DNA of 41,393 nt from Ramlibacter sp. (GCA_022844525.1 JALHLO010000006.1:1-41393); one strand, 5' to 3'. Counted from the stretch's first letter, positions 1 through 8,585 are shown. Notes: generated from the letters alone by a model not told the origin. A program made the numbers and translations.

Positions 1-1
1 C

Positions 2-1147
2 GGTGGCTCCACGGCCACCGCGCCGGCGCGCCAGGTGCCGGACGACCCGGTGCCGGGCCCGGGTGCCGGCGGCATCCAGGGCCAGAACATCTTCGACGTG
101 AAGCCGGAGGTCAAGCGCGATGCTTCGTCCGAACCGGGCTACATGGAGCAGAACAACGCCCAACGCAACCGCGTGCAGCCCGGCAACAACGCGCCGATGT
201 GGCGCGGCGTGCAGGGCGGCGTGGAGGGCTACACCAGCCTGCCCAAGCGGCAGGACCCGGAAGCGGGCGTCCTGATCCAGGGGCCGGTGGCGTATCCCGG
301 CTCCCGCTTCGTGAGCGCGGGCCAGGCGTGGCGCGAGGTGCGCAACAACTGGATCGTGCCCTACGGCGGCGCGCTGCTGCTGATCGTGCTGCTGGCGCTC
401 ATCCTGCATTACTTCACGCTCGGCCCGATCGGCCAGCACGGCGTGGACACCGGCCGCAAGATCGAGCGCTTCACGCCGTTCGAGCGCGCGACGCACTGGG
501 CCAACGCCATCGCCTTCGTGATCCTCGGCGTCTCCGGGATCGTGATGGCCTTCGGCAAGTTCTTCCTGCTGCCGGTGATCGGGCAGACGCTGTTCGGGTA
601 CTTCACCTACATCCTGAAGAACCTGCACAACTTCGCCGGGCCGCTGTTCGCGGTGTCGCTGGTCATCATGGTGGTCAGCTACGCCCGCGACAACCTGCCG
701 CAGCGCGGCGACCTGCGCTGGCTGCTCAAGGCCGGCGGCCTCCTGAGCAAGGGCCACGAGCCGCCCTCCAACCGCTTCAACGGCGGCGAGAAGCTGCTGT
801 TCTGGGGCGGCGTGCTGGTGCTGGGCGCGATCGTGACGGCCTCGGGCATCGTGCTGGACAAGCTGGTGCCGAACCTGCTGTACGAGCGTTCCACCATGCA
901 GGTGGCGCACATGGTGCATGCGGTGGCGTCGGTGCTGATGATGGGCCTGTTCTTCGGCCACATCTACCTGGGCACCGTGGGCATGCGCGGCGCCTACCAG
1001 GGCATGCGCACCGGCTACGTCGACGAGGAGTGGGCCAAGGAGCACCACGCCTACTGGTACGAGGACATCAAGGCCGGCAAGATCCCGGCGCAGCGCAGCA
1101 AGCCGCTGACCATCGTGGACGACACGCAGACCGTGCGGACCGTGTGA
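2..1147 (+). CDS. fdoI: Formate dehydrogenase gamma subunit (cytochrome b556), 5' truncated
   Basis: Membrane cytochrome b subunit of a respiratory formate dehydrogenase. It anchors the catalytic complex and passes electrons through two b haems to quinone. The frame is open to the left window edge, so the true start lies outside; the GTG at 35 is only an internal codon. About 100 soluble residues precede a first membrane segment (NNWIVPYGG onward), then come four more segments typical of FdnI/FdoI. Candidate haem-ligand histidines sit in FERATHWAN, LKNLHNFAG, MQVAHMVHAV and FFGHIYLG. The N-terminal extension is longer than in E. coli FdnI but, as far as I recall, usual in Burkholderiales. A small secreted-protein gene follows 14 nt downstream, and the maturation gene fdhD comes after a terminator. 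The family call is firm; whether it is the fdo or the fdn type is not resolved. Confidence 0.93.
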   Translation, partial: GGSTATAPARQVPDDPVPGPGAGGIQGQNIFDVKPEVKRDASSEPGYMEQNNAQRNRVQPGNNAPMWRGVQGGVEGYTSLPKRQDPEAGVLIQGPVAYPGSRFVSAGQAWREVRNNWIVPYGGALLLIVLLALILHYFTLGPIGQHGVDTGRKIERFTPFERATHWANAIAFVILGVSGIVMAFGKFFLLPVIGQTLFGYFTYILKNLHNFAGPLFAVSLVIMVVSYARDNLPQRGDLRWLLKAGGLLSKGHEPPSNRFNGGEKLLFWGGVLVLGAIVTASGIVLDKLVPNLLYERSTMQVAHMVHAVASVLMMGLFFGHIYLGTVGMRGAYQGMRTGYVDEEWAKEHHAYWYEDIKAGKIPAQRSKPLTIVDDTQTVRTV

Positions 1148-1161
1148 GGAGAGGACCCAAG

Positions 1162-1668
1162 ATGAAACGACTGATGCTCACCGCCGCCGCGCTCGCCGTC
1201 TGCGGAGCCGCGCTGGCCAAGCTGCCGACGCCGGTGCTCGACGAGGCGGCCAAGGCCAAGGCCGCGGAAGCGGCCGCCAAGACCGCCTGGCAAGGCAAGG
1301 TGGACGCGTACAAGCTCTGCCAGGCGCAGGACAGGGCCGTCGCCGCCTACAAGCGGACGGCGGCTGCCAGGCCGGCCGCCGCCGCGACGGCAGGCTCTTC
1401 CGCGGTGGCCGCGGCCGCCGCTGCCAAGCCGGTGCCGACGACGGCCAGTGCTTCCCAGGGCGGCAGCACGCCGGTGGCCGCTTCTGCCGCGCTGCCCCCG
1501 ACGCCCTGCGCCGACCCGGGACCTTTCGCCTACGCGCCGCCGGAGCAGAAGCCGCTGGAGGCGTCCGGCGCGCATTCGCCGGCCGCCACCGCGACCAGCC
1601 CGCCGAGCGTGCGCCCGAACGCGGCCGAGATGACGCCCAGCAAGCCCAGCGTCGCGACCAAGAAGTAA
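1162..1668 (+). CDS. Small secreted Ala/Pro-rich protein of the formate dehydrogenase operon
   Basis: A 168-residue protein of unknown function. The ATG is preceded by a purine-rich AGGAGAGGA ribosome-binding site and lies 14 nt after the formate dehydrogenase gamma stop, so it is very likely the last gene of that operon. Residues 1-19 form a signal peptide with a likely cut after AALA. The mature part starts with a charged, Ala/Lys-rich helix (about 24-70), continues into a low-complexity Ala/Pro/Thr/Ser stretch (70-110) and ends in a Pro-rich tail. Two cysteines, C53 (KLCQAQ) and C116 (PTPCADP), could form a disulfide in the periplasm. I do not recognise a named family. A role linked to the periplasmic side of formate dehydrogenase is inferred only from position. 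Confidence 0.8.
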   Translation: MKRLMLTAAALAVCGAALAKLPTPVLDEAAKAKAAEAAAKTAWQGKVDAYKLCQAQDRAVAAYKRTAAARPAAAATAGSSAVAAAAAAKPVPTTASASQGGSTPVAASAALPPTPCADPGPFAYAPPEQKPLEASGAHSPAATATSPPSVRPNAAEMTPSKPSVATKK

Positions 1669-1685
1669 CAGGCCGCCACCGCACC

Positions 1686-1718
1686 AAGGCCAGCCGACCG
1701 GCTGGCCTTTTTCTTTTC
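1686..1718 (+). terminator. Rho-independent terminator after the formate dehydrogenase operon
   Basis: A perfect 10-bp stem (AAGGCCAGCC paired with GGCTGGCCTT) with a 4-nt loop (GACC) is followed at once by a T-rich run (TTTCTTTT). It begins 17 nt after the stop of the secreted-protein gene and separates that operon from fdhD. Confidence 0.92.
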
Positions 1719-1733
1719 CTGTAGCCTTCCGGC

Positions 1734-2591
1734 ATGTCCCGCCCCGTCCTCACCACCGCCCGCGCGCCGCTCACCCGCGGCGTGGAGGTCGTCAACGAGC
1801 ACGGCGACACGGAGACGATCTCCATTCCCGCGGAGCGCTCGCTGACGGTCTACGTCGACAAGCGCGAGCTGGTGACGCTGATGACGCTGGGCGCCTACCC
1901 GGAGTGGCTGGTGCTGGGTTACCTGCGCAACCAGCGGCTGGTGGAAGCGGTCGCCGCGGTGGAGTCGGTCACCGTCGACTGGGACGTCGGCGCCGCGGCG
2001 GTGAAGACCGTCGACGGCATCGACCGCATCGAGGAGCGCACGGCGCACCGCGTGGTCACCACCGGCTGCGGCCAGGGCACCGTGTTCGGGCAGCTGATGG
2101 AGGACGTGGAGAGCGTGCCGCTGCCGGATGCGCGCATCACCCAGGCGCAGCTGTACGGCATCGTCAACGCGATCCGCCTGCAGGAGAGCACATACAAGTC
2201 CGCGGGCTCCGTCCACGGCTGCGCGCTCTTTCGCGGCGAGCGCATGCTGCTGTTCGTGGAGGACGTGGGCCGCCACAACGCCATCGACACCATCGCCGGC
2301 TGGATGTGGCTGCACCCGCAGGAGCACGCGAGCGCGACGCCCGCGGACCCGCTGGTGTTCTACACGACGGGCCGGCTGACCAGCGAGATGGTGATCAAGT
2401 CCGCGCAGATGGGCGTGGCCATCGTGGTCTCGCGCAGCGGCACCACGCAGATGGGCTTCGAGATCGCCGAGCGGCTGGGGCTGTGCACGATAGGCCGCGC
2501 CACCGGCCGCCACTTCATCTGCTACACCGCGCGCGACCGGCTGCAGCTGCAGCCGGAGCTCGCCGGCGCGCGTCCGCGGCCGGCGTCCTGA
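1734..2591 (+). CDS. fdhD: Formate dehydrogenase accessory sulfurtransferase FdhD
   Basis: FdhD passes sulfur from IscS to the molybdenum cofactor of formate dehydrogenases and is needed for their activity. At 285 residues it matches the family length. Family blocks seen are TTGCGQGTVFG (about 109-119), SVHGCALF, EDVGRHNAIDTI, FYTTGRLTSEMV and SRSGTTQMG. The CXXC site of E. coli FdhD reads C112-G-Q-G here, so only the first cysteine is kept; I believe this form is common in beta-proteobacteria. No Shine-Dalgarno sequence is visible before the ATG, which sits only 15 nt after the terminator T-run, so the gene needs its own promoter. The match in function with the upstream formate dehydrogenase genes supports the call. 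Confidence 0.95.
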   Translation: MSRPVLTTARAPLTRGVEVVNEHGDTETISIPAERSLTVYVDKRELVTLMTLGAYPEWLVLGYLRNQRLVEAVAAVESVTVDWDVGAAAVKTVDGIDRIEERTAHRVVTTGCGQGTVFGQLMEDVESVPLPDARITQAQLYGIVNAIRLQESTYKSAGSVHGCALFRGERMLLFVEDVGRHNAIDTIAGWMWLHPQEHASATPADPLVFYTTGRLTSEMVIKSAQMGVAIVVSRSGTTQMGFEIAERLGLCTIGRATGRHFICYTARDRLQLQPELAGARPRPAS

Positions 2592-2605
2592 GGAACCGCC
2601 CGCGC

Positions 2606-2650
2606 ATGAACGACATCCAACCCGGCGCGCCGCGCCAGGAGACTCCGTGA
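2606..2650 (+). CDS. Possible 14-codon mini-ORF coupled to the permease start
   Basis: ATG at 2606 opens a 14-residue frame (MNDIQPGAPRQETP) whose TGA at 2648 overlaps the GTG start of the following permease (GTGA). A GAGGAA lies 11 nt upstream of the ATG. It could serve translational coupling, or could be chance in GC-rich sequence. No homology is claimed. Confidence 0.2.
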   Translation: MNDIQPGAPRQETP

Positions 2651-5169
2651 TCCGCACTTCCGCCGCCTCCCTCGGATGGCGCACCCTCAGGCGCGACCTG
2701 CGCGCCGGCGAGCTGCGCCTGCTGATCGTCGCCGTGACGCTGGCCGTCGCAGCGCTCACCGCCGTCGGCTTCTTCGCCGACCGCTTGAAGGGCGGCCTCG
2801 CGCGCGACGCGCGCCAGCTCCTGGGCGGCGATGCCGTCGTGGTCAGCGACACGCCGCCGCCGCCGTCCTTCGCCGAACGCGCCAAGGCACTCGGCCTGCA
2901 GGGCGTGGTCACGCTGCAATTCCCCTCGATGGCGCGCGCGCCCGACGCGCAAGGCGGCGCCAGCCGCCTGGTCGCGCTCAAGGCGGTGCAGGAGGGCTAC
3001 CCGCTGCGCGGCAACCTGAGCGTCGCGCCCGATCCCGACACCCGGGGCGAGAAGACCCGCGAGGTGCCGCGCCGCGGCGAAGCCTGGGTGGATGCGGCGG
3101 TGCTGGAGGCCCTCGGCCTGAAAATGGGCGACCCGCTGCTGCTGGGGGACGCGCAGCTGCGCCTTGCGCGCGTGATCACGCTGGAGCCGGACCGCGGCAG
3201 CGGCTTCCTCAACTTCGTGCCGCGCGTGATGATCCACGTGGACGACCTGCCCGCCACGAAGCTCGTGCAGCCCGCCAGCCGCATCGGCTGGCGCCTGGCG
3301 GTCGCGGGCGCGGACCGCGACGTCGCGCGCTTCACGGACTGGGCGCAGGCCGAGACGAAGCGGCCGGAGGTGCGCGGCGTGCGCATCGAGTCGCTCGACG
3401 GCGGCCGGCCCGAGATGCGCCAGACGCTGGACCGCGCCGAGAAATTCCTGAACCTGGTCGCCCTGCTGGCCGCGCTGCTCAGCGCGGTGGCGGTGGCGCT
3501 CGCCGCGCGCGCCTTCGCGAGCCGCCACCTGGACGACTGCGCCATGCTGCGCGTGCTGGGGCAGAGCCAGCGCACGATCGCCTGGAGCTACACCTTCGAG
3601 TTCGCCGTGATCGGCGCGGCGGCCAGCCTGCTGGGCGTGGCCATCGGCTTCGCGGTGCACTTCGTCTTCATCGCGCTGCTGGGCGGCCTGGTGGAGACCT
3701 CGCTGCCCGCGCCCGGCATCTGGCCGCTGGCTTTCGGCATGGGCATGGGGCTCACGCTGCTGTTCGCCTTCGGGCTGCCGCCGGTGCTGCAGCTGGCGCA
3801 GGTGCCGCCGCTGCGGGTGATCCGGCGCGATGTCGGCAACCTCAAGCCCGCCTCGCTGCTGGTGCTGGGCATCGGCGTGTCGGGCTTCGCGGCCCTGCTG
3901 CTGGCCGCCAGCAGCGACCTGAAGCTCGGGGGCATCGCCGTGGGCGGCTTCGCCGGCGCGGTGCTGGTGTTCGCCGGCCTGAGCTGGGTGGCGGTGAAGC
4001 TGCTGCGCCGCGTGGTGAACGAAGCGACCGCGCCGCGCTGGCTGGTGCTGGCCACGCGCCAGATCAGCGCGCGGCCCGCCTACACCGTGGTGCAGACCAG
4101 CGCGCTGGCCGTGGGCCTGCTGGCGCTGATCCTGCTGGTGCTGCTGCGCACCGACCTGATCGCGAGCTGGCGCCAGGCCACGCCGCCCGACGCGCCCAAC
4201 CGCTTCGTGATCAACGTGCTGCCCGAGCAGAGCCAGGCCTTCGTGCAGAACCTGCGCGCCAACGGCGTGCAGCGCATGGACTGGTTCCCGATGTTCCGCG
4301 GCCGGCTGGTCGCGGTGAACGGCCGCGCCGTCTCGCCCGACGACTTCGTGGAGGACCGCGCGCGCCGCCTCGTGGACCGCGAGTTCAACCTGTCCTTCTC
4401 GGCGCAGCAGCCGCAGCACAACGAGGTGGTGGCGGGCCGCTGGCAGGCCGAGGAGCAGGGCGCCGTCAGCGTGGAAGAGGGCATCGCCACCACGCTGGGG
4501 CTGAAGCTGGGCGACACCCTGCGCTTCGAGGTCGCCGGCATGACGAGCGAGGCGAAGATCACTTCGCTGCGCAAGGTGGACTGGGGCTCGATGCGGGCCA
4601 ACTTCTTCGTGATGTACCCGGTCAGCGAGTTGCCCGACATGCCCGTGACCTACATGGGCGCGTTCCGCGCGCCCGAGCGGCGCGGCTTCGACAACGCGCT
4701 GGTGCGCGCCTTCCCGAACGTGACCAACGTGGACATGTCGGCCACCATCGCGCAGGTGCAAGGCGTGCTGGACAAGGTGGTGCGCGCGGTGGAGTTCCTG
4801 TTCGGCTTCACGCTGGCCGCCGGCCTGGTGGTGCTGTTCGCGGCGGTGAGCGCCACCCGCGAGGAGCGCGCGCGCGAGTTCGCGATCATGCGGGCGGTGG
4901 GCGCGCGCGCCAGCCTGCTGCGGCAGGTGCAGCGGGCCGAGCTGGTCGGCGTCGGCCTGCTCGCCGGCTTCCTCTCCAGCGTCGTGGCCGGCGTGGTGGG
5001 CTGGGCGCTGGCGAAGTACGCGTTCGGCTTCACCTGGACCGCCTCGCCCTTCGTGCCCTTCATCGGCGCCGCCGCCGGGGCCGTGCTGGCGCTGGCGGCC
5101 GGCTGGTGGGGCCTGCGCGAGGTGCTGGCGCGCCCGGTCGTGGAAACCCTGCGCAAGGCCGCCGAATAG
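2647..5169 (+). CDS. FtsX-like ABC transporter permease (YbbP family)
   Basis: An 840-residue inner-membrane permease of the YbbP/FtsX-MacB superfamily. Layout: an N-terminal membrane segment (about 22-42), a large periplasmic domain, a central membrane block (about 265-480, with KFLNLVALLAALLSAVAVALAARAFASRH typical of the FtsX core), a second periplasmic domain and a C-terminal FtsX block (about 710-830, ATREERAREFAIMRAVGA). The duplicated FtsX arrangement and the length fit E. coli YbbP. YbbP family proteins work with the ATPase YbbA near the TesA esterase; neither gene is present here, so the permease is an orphan within the window. The GTG start is chosen because AGGAG lies 5 nt before it and it overlaps the mini-ORF stop. 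The substrate is unknown; lipid-linked cargo is a family-level guess. Confidence 0.88.
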   Translation: MIRTSAASLGWRTLRRDLRAGELRLLIVAVTLAVAALTAVGFFADRLKGGLARDARQLLGGDAVVVSDTPPPPSFAERAKALGLQGVVTLQFPSMARAPDAQGGASRLVALKAVQEGYPLRGNLSVAPDPDTRGEKTREVPRRGEAWVDAAVLEALGLKMGDPLLLGDAQLRLARVITLEPDRGSGFLNFVPRVMIHVDDLPATKLVQPASRIGWRLAVAGADRDVARFTDWAQAETKRPEVRGVRIESLDGGRPEMRQTLDRAEKFLNLVALLAALLSAVAVALAARAFASRHLDDCAMLRVLGQSQRTIAWSYTFEFAVIGAAASLLGVAIGFAVHFVFIALLGGLVETSLPAPGIWPLAFGMGMGLTLLFAFGLPPVLQLAQVPPLRVIRRDVGNLKPASLLVLGIGVSGFAALLLAASSDLKLGGIAVGGFAGAVLVFAGLSWVAVKLLRRVVNEATAPRWLVLATRQISARPAYTVVQTSALAVGLLALILLVLLRTDLIASWRQATPPDAPNRFVINVLPEQSQAFVQNLRANGVQRMDWFPMFRGRLVAVNGRAVSPDDFVEDRARRLVDREFNLSFSAQQPQHNEVVAGRWQAEEQGAVSVEEGIATTLGLKLGDTLRFEVAGMTSEAKITSLRKVDWGSMRANFFVMYPVSELPDMPVTYMGAFRAPERRGFDNALVRAFPNVTNVDMSATIAQVQGVLDKVVRAVEFLFGFTLAAGLVVLFAAVSATREERAREFAIMRAVGARASLLRQVQRAELVGVGLLAGFLSSVVAGVVGWALAKYAFGFTWTASPFVPFIGAAAGAVLALAAGWWGLREVLARPVVETLRKAAE

Positions 5170-5189
5170 CCTTGCGGGACAATGGCGTG

Positions 5190-5594
5190 ATGCAGAGTGA
5201 CAACAAGCCGTCGTATGACACACCTTTCGAGTGGATCGGCGGCGAAGACAAGGTGAAGGCGCTGGTCGAGCGCTTCTACGACCTGATGGACCTGGAGCCG
5301 CAGTACGCGGCGTTGCGCGCATCCCACGGAACCGAGCTGGCCCGAGCGCGGGAGAACTTGTTCTGGTTCCTGTGCGGCTGGCTGGGCGGCCCCCAGCACT
5401 ACACGGACCGCTTCGGGCACCCCCGGCTGCGGGCGCGCCACATGCCTTTTCGCATCGGCGTGATCGAGCGGGACCAGTGGCTCGCCTGCATGGACCAGGC
5501 CATGGGCGAGGTGGGCGTCCCGGAGGAACTGAGGGTTCGCCTGCGCGATTCCTTCTTCCAGACCGCCGACTGGATGCGAAATACGCACGGTTGA
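5190..5594 (+). CDS. glbO: Group II truncated haemoglobin (trHbO type)
   Basis: A 134-residue haem protein of the 2-on-2 globin group, thought to bind O2 or detoxify NO and peroxide in the cytoplasm. Visible key residues are Y30 (Tyr B10, in ERFYDLM), H84 (proximal His, in RARHMPFRIG) and W97 (Trp G8, in RDQWLAC). The Trp at G8 together with the GGPQHY segment marks group II. The ATG is only 6 nt downstream of a -10-like GACAAT (5178-5183), so the mRNA may be leaderless; a GTG one codon upstream is an alternative start. It is transcribed after the permease but probably from its own promoter. Confidence 0.93.
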   Translation: MQSDNKPSYDTPFEWIGGEDKVKALVERFYDLMDLEPQYAALRASHGTELARARENLFWFLCGWLGGPQHYTDRFGHPRLRARHMPFRIGVIERDQWLACMDQAMGEVGVPEELRVRLRDSFFQTADWMRNTHG

Positions 5595-5619
5595 GCCAAG
5601 TCCCCTCGCCCCCTATGAT
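5591..5619 (+). promoter_or_regulatory. Sigma70-type promoter for lemA-M48
   Basis: TTGAGC at 5591-5596 and TATGAT at 5614-5619 are separated by exactly 17 bp. The -35 overlaps the stop codon of the globin gene. Predicted transcription start is near 5626, giving a very short leader to lemA. Confidence 0.65.
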
Positions 5620-5645
5620 GGGCGAATAACGGGATGGAGGGGTGC

Positions 5646-6239
5646 GTGGAGTTTGCTACCTGGATCGTTCTTGCGGTCACCGTGGCCGTGGTCGTGTGGA
5701 TCATGGCCGTGTTCAACATGCTGGTGCAGCGGCGCAACCGCATCGCCAACGCGTACGCGCAGATCGACGTGCAGCTCAAGCGGCGCTACGACCTCATTCC
5801 CAACCTGGTGGAAGTCGCCAAGCGCTACCTGGCGCACGAGTCGTCCACCTTCGAGGCGGTGGCCCGTGCGCGTGGGGCTGCCGTCACCGCGGCTGCCGCG
5901 GCGCGGGTGCGGCCGACGGACGCCGCCACCGTCAACACCCTGGCCCTCGCGGAGCAGGAGCTCGGCGGCACCATGGGCCGCCTGATGGCCGTGGCCGAAA
6001 GCCACCCCGAACTCAAGGCCGACGAAACGATGCGTTCGCTGAGCGAGGAACTGACCTCCACCGAGAACCGGATCGGCTTCGCGCGGCAGGCGTACAACGA
6101 CGAGGTGCTGGCCTACAACGACGCGGCCTCGCAGTTCCCGGCCCTGATCGCCGCCCGCCTCTTCGGCTTCGACCAGGCCGCGATGCTGCAGTCCACGCAG
6201 AACGCCCAGGAACGCGAGGCGCCCCGCCTCGCCTTCTGA
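5646..6239 (+). CDS. LemA family protein
   Basis: A membrane-anchored LemA protein of about 197 residues: a single N-terminal membrane helix (WIVLAVTVAVVVWIMAVF) followed by a long helical domain. The family signature is clear in NAYAQIDVQLKRRYDLIPNLVE and in ENRIGFARQAYNDEVLAYN. I prefer the GTG at 5646 because GGAGGGG lies just upstream. An in-frame ATG at 5634 would add four residues but overlaps that ribosome site. LemA proteins have no settled biochemical role; in many Burkholderiales they are paired with an M48 metalloprotease, as here (11 nt downstream), which suggests a shared envelope function. Confidence 0.9.
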   Translation: MEFATWIVLAVTVAVVVWIMAVFNMLVQRRNRIANAYAQIDVQLKRRYDLIPNLVEVAKRYLAHESSTFEAVARARGAAVTAAAAARVRPTDAATVNTLALAEQELGGTMGRLMAVAESHPELKADETMRSLSEELTSTENRIGFARQAYNDEVLAYNDAASQFPALIAARLFGFDQAAMLQSTQNAQEREAPRLAF

Positions 6240-6250
6240 GCCGGCGCGCC

Positions 6251-7258
6251 ATGCGCTTCTTCGAGCACCAGGACGCCGCCCGCGGCGAGACCCTGAGGCT
6301 GCTGTTCCTGTTCGCCCTGGCCGTCGCCGCCACCGTCGTCGGCGTGCACCTGGCGCTGGCGCTGTGCTGGTGGCTGTTGACGCTGGTCTCGCCGATCCCG
6401 CTGGACGTGCCGCCGCTGTTCCTGGCGGTGAACGTCGGCGTGACGCTGCTGCTGGTGCTGGGCGGCTGGTGGATCGAGACCTCCAACCTGCAGGCCGCCG
6501 GCGGCGCCGAGCGGCTGGCGCGCCGGGTGGGCGCGCGCGAGGCGCGCCCCGGCACGTCGCATGCGGAACAGCGCCTGTGCAACATCGTCGACGAGGTCTG
6601 CATCGCCGCGCACATGCCGCGCCCCCTGGTCATGGTGATGCCGCGGCACCAGGCGATCAACGCCTTCGCGGCCGGCTGGGACGAGGCCGACGCGGTCGTC
6701 GCGGTCACGCAAGGCGCGCTGGACCTGCTGACACGCGACGAGCTGCAGGGCATCGTCGCCCACGAATGCAGCCACATCCACGAGGGCGACACGCGCCTGA
6801 ACATGCAGCTGGCCGGCATGGTGTCGGGGCTGGAACTGGTGTGGGGCTTCGGCGAGGCGGTGCGCGAGCGCGGCGGCCTGGCCATGCTGTTCGGCGGCGC
6901 CATCATGGCGATCGGTTCGGCCGGCTGGTACGCCGGGCGTGCGCTGCAGGCTTCGGTGTCGCGCCAGCGCGAATTCCTGGCCGATGCGCGGGCCGTGCAG
7001 TGGACGCGCAGCCGCGACGGGCTGGGCGGCGTGCTGCGCAAGGCGATGACCCAGCGGGCCGAGGCCGACCGCATGCCTGCGGATCCACCGTGGCCCCCCA
7101 CGGTGCAGCACCTGCTGCTGATGGGGCGCATGGCCGAGCGCGGCGGCTGGTTCGACGCGCACCCGCCGCTGGCGCTGCGCGTGCAGCGCCTTTACGGCCG
7201 GCCGATGCCGCCGCTGCCGCTGGACCGCGCCGCGCCGGTGCCGGTCACGTGGGCTTGA
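6251..7258 (+). CDS. M48 family membrane zinc metalloprotease (HtpX-like)
   Basis: A 335-residue integral-membrane zinc protease. Two membrane helices lie at about 16-43 and 53-73. The zinc site HECSH is at 171-175 with H171, E172 and H175, and the third ligand is E241 in RQREFLADARAV, a typical M48 motif. A further hydrophobic stretch at about 210-232 lies between them. The active site is intact. It forms an operon with lemA (11-nt gap) behind the promoter at 5591-5619. The last 14 bp overlap the end of the convergent Smr gene. A role in degrading misfolded membrane proteins is inferred from HtpX; LemA may be a partner or substrate-presenting factor. Confidence 0.93.
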   Translation: MRFFEHQDAARGETLRLLFLFALAVAATVVGVHLALALCWWLLTLVSPIPLDVPPLFLAVNVGVTLLLVLGGWWIETSNLQAAGGAERLARRVGAREARPGTSHAEQRLCNIVDEVCIAAHMPRPLVMVMPRHQAINAFAAGWDEADAVVAVTQGALDLLTRDELQGIVAHECSHIHEGDTRLNMQLAGMVSGLELVWGFGEAVRERGGLAMLFGGAIMAIGSAGWYAGRALQASVSRQREFLADARAVQWTRSRDGLGGVLRKAMTQRAEADRMPADPPWPPTVQHLLLMGRMAERGGWFDAHPPLALRVQRLYGRPMPPLPLDRAAPVPVTWA

Positions 7259-7880
7259 GCAGCACGACCACGGCGCCCGCGCCGCCTTCGTCCCCGCGCG
7301 CCTGCACGAAGGCCAGCACCTCGTCCTTCTGCACCAGCCAGCTGTGCACCTTGCCCTTGAGCACCGGCGTCTTGCCGGGCGAGCCCAGGCCCTTGCCGTG
7401 CACCACGCGCACGCAGCGCACGCCCTGGCGCATGGCCTCGCGCAGGAAGGCGGCCAGCGCCTCGCGCGCGTCGTCGGTGCGCAGGCCGTGCAGGTCGATC
7501 TCCGACTGGATGCTCCACTCGCCGCGCCGCAGCTTGCGCGCCACGTCGATGCCCACGCCGGGGCGGCGGAAGCTCAGGGCGTCGTCCGTCTCCAGCAGGG
7601 TGGAGGCATCGAACTCGTCGCTGATCGCTTCCTTCAGCACGCGCTGGTCATCGAGCTGGCGCTGCGCGGGGATCGGTGCCACCGGCTCGGGGGCGTGATG
7701 CACGCGCCCGTGGGCGCGCAGCCGCTCCACCTTGCCGGCGGCGCGCTGGAACAGGTCGCGCTCGGCTTCGCTGCGCTTGTGCGCCTCGGCGCGCCGCGCG
7801 GCTTCCTCGCGCGCCAGGCGTTCGCGCTCGGCGAGGTGCTTCTTCATGGCCTGCAGGTCCTGCAGCGACTTGGATTTCAC
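7245..7880 (-). CDS. Smr domain protein (MutS2 C-terminal-like, putative endonuclease)
   Basis: A 211-residue protein with a charged, probably coiled-coil N-terminus (about 1-60) and a C-terminal Smr domain (about 125-208). The Smr hallmarks are visible: [12 protein letters not shown] (LDLHG-type motif) and VVHGKGLGS (HGxG-type motif). Stand-alone Smr proteins act as DNA or RNA nickases; the biological target is unknown. The GTG start at 7880 overlaps the radC stop as GTGA, and GAGAAAGG lies upstream of it, indicating translational coupling to radC. An internal ATG at 7847 is a weaker alternative start. Confidence 0.9.
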   Translation of the reverse strand: MKSKSLQDLQAMKKHLAERERLAREEAARRAEAHKRSEAERDLFQRAAGKVERLRAHGRVHHAPEPVAPIPAQRQLDDQRVLKEAISDEFDASTLLETDDALSFRRPGVGIDVARKLRRGEWSIQSEIDLHGLRTDDAREALAAFLREAMRQGVRCVRVVHGKGLGSPGKTPVLKGKVHSWLVQKDEVLAFVQARGDEGGAGAVVVLLKPT

Positions 7881-8554
7881 AAGAGGCCTTTCTCGGCCAT
7901 CGACAGCGCCTGGCCCGGCGCGACGATGACGTGATCGAGCACGCGCACGTCCACCAGGGCGAGCGCCGCCTTGAGGGTCTGGGTGAGGGCTTCGTCCGCG
8001 CGCGAGGGCTGCACGGTGCCGCTGGGATGGTTGTGGGCCAGCACCACCGCCGCGCTGTGGTGGTGCAAGGCCTTGAGGACGACTTCGCGCGGGTACACGC
8101 TGGTCTGAGTCAGGGTGCCGCGGAAGAGTTCTTCCATGGCGATCAGGCGGTTCTGGGCATCGAGGAACAGGGCGGCGAACACCTCGTGCGGCCGGCGCGC
8201 CAGGTGCAGCTGCAGGTAATTTTTCACGGCGTCGGGCGAGCCGAAGACCTCGCGCGCCTTCAGTTGTTCCGCCACGGCGCGGCGCGCGAGTTCCAGCACC
8301 GCCAGCAGCTCCGAGCGCTTGGCCGGGCCCCCGAGGCCATTGACCCTGCGCAGTTCGTCGCCGCTGGCGTGCAGCAGGCCCGCCAGGCCGCTGAAGCGCC
8401 CCAGCACCTCCTCGGCCATCTGGAACACGCCGCGCCCGCGGGTGCCGGTGCGCAGCAGCAGCGCCAGCAGCTCGGTGTCGCTCAGGGCGGCCGGGCCGCG
8501 GGCCAGCAGTTTTTCCCGCGGCCGCGCGTCGGCAGGCAGGTCTTTGAGAGCCAT
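7877..8554 (-). CDS. radC: RadC family (JAB1/MPN domain) protein
   Basis: A 225-residue RadC homologue. The N-terminal part (about 1-85) holds a helix-hairpin-helix-like region ([14 protein letters not shown]), and the C-terminal half is a JAB/MPN metalloprotease-like fold with the motif AHNHPSG and the downstream DHVIV strand. Despite its name, RadC has no proven repair role; the family is linked to recombination and competence. It is followed by the overlapping Smr gene, another nucleic-acid family, so the two probably act together. It is divergent from fkpB with about 100 bp between them. Confidence 0.95.
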   Translation of the reverse strand: MALKDLPADARPREKLLARGPAALSDTELLALLLRTGTRGRGVFQMAEEVLGRFSGLAGLLHASGDELRRVNGLGGPAKRSELLAVLELARRAVAEQLKAREVFGSPDAVKNYLQLHLARRPHEVFAALFLDAQNRLIAMEELFRGTLTQTSVYPREVVLKALHHHSAAVVLAHNHPSGTVQPSRADEALTQTLKAALALVDVRVLDHVIVAPGQALSMAEKGLL

Positions 8555-8579
8555 CAGGATGCCCCTTGCCCCGACTTTC

Positions 8580-8585
8580 TACAAT
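8580..8585 (+). promoter_or_regulatory. Possible -10 element for fkpB-ispH
   Basis: TACAAT in the radC/fkpB divergent spacer, 70 nt upstream of the fkpB ATG. No good -35 is found at 16-18 bp, so the support is the -10 and its position only. Confidence 0.35.

Noticed and set aside
2515-5322. Very long minus-strand open frame opposite the permease
   Set aside because: A GC-rich shadow frame of low-complexity His/Gln/Arg composition with no recognisable domain; the plus strand encodes a clear membrane permease.
8566-8585. TTGCCC with TACAAT as a full fkpB promoter
   Set aside because: The spacing is only 8 bp, too short for sigma70; just the -10 is retained at low confidence.
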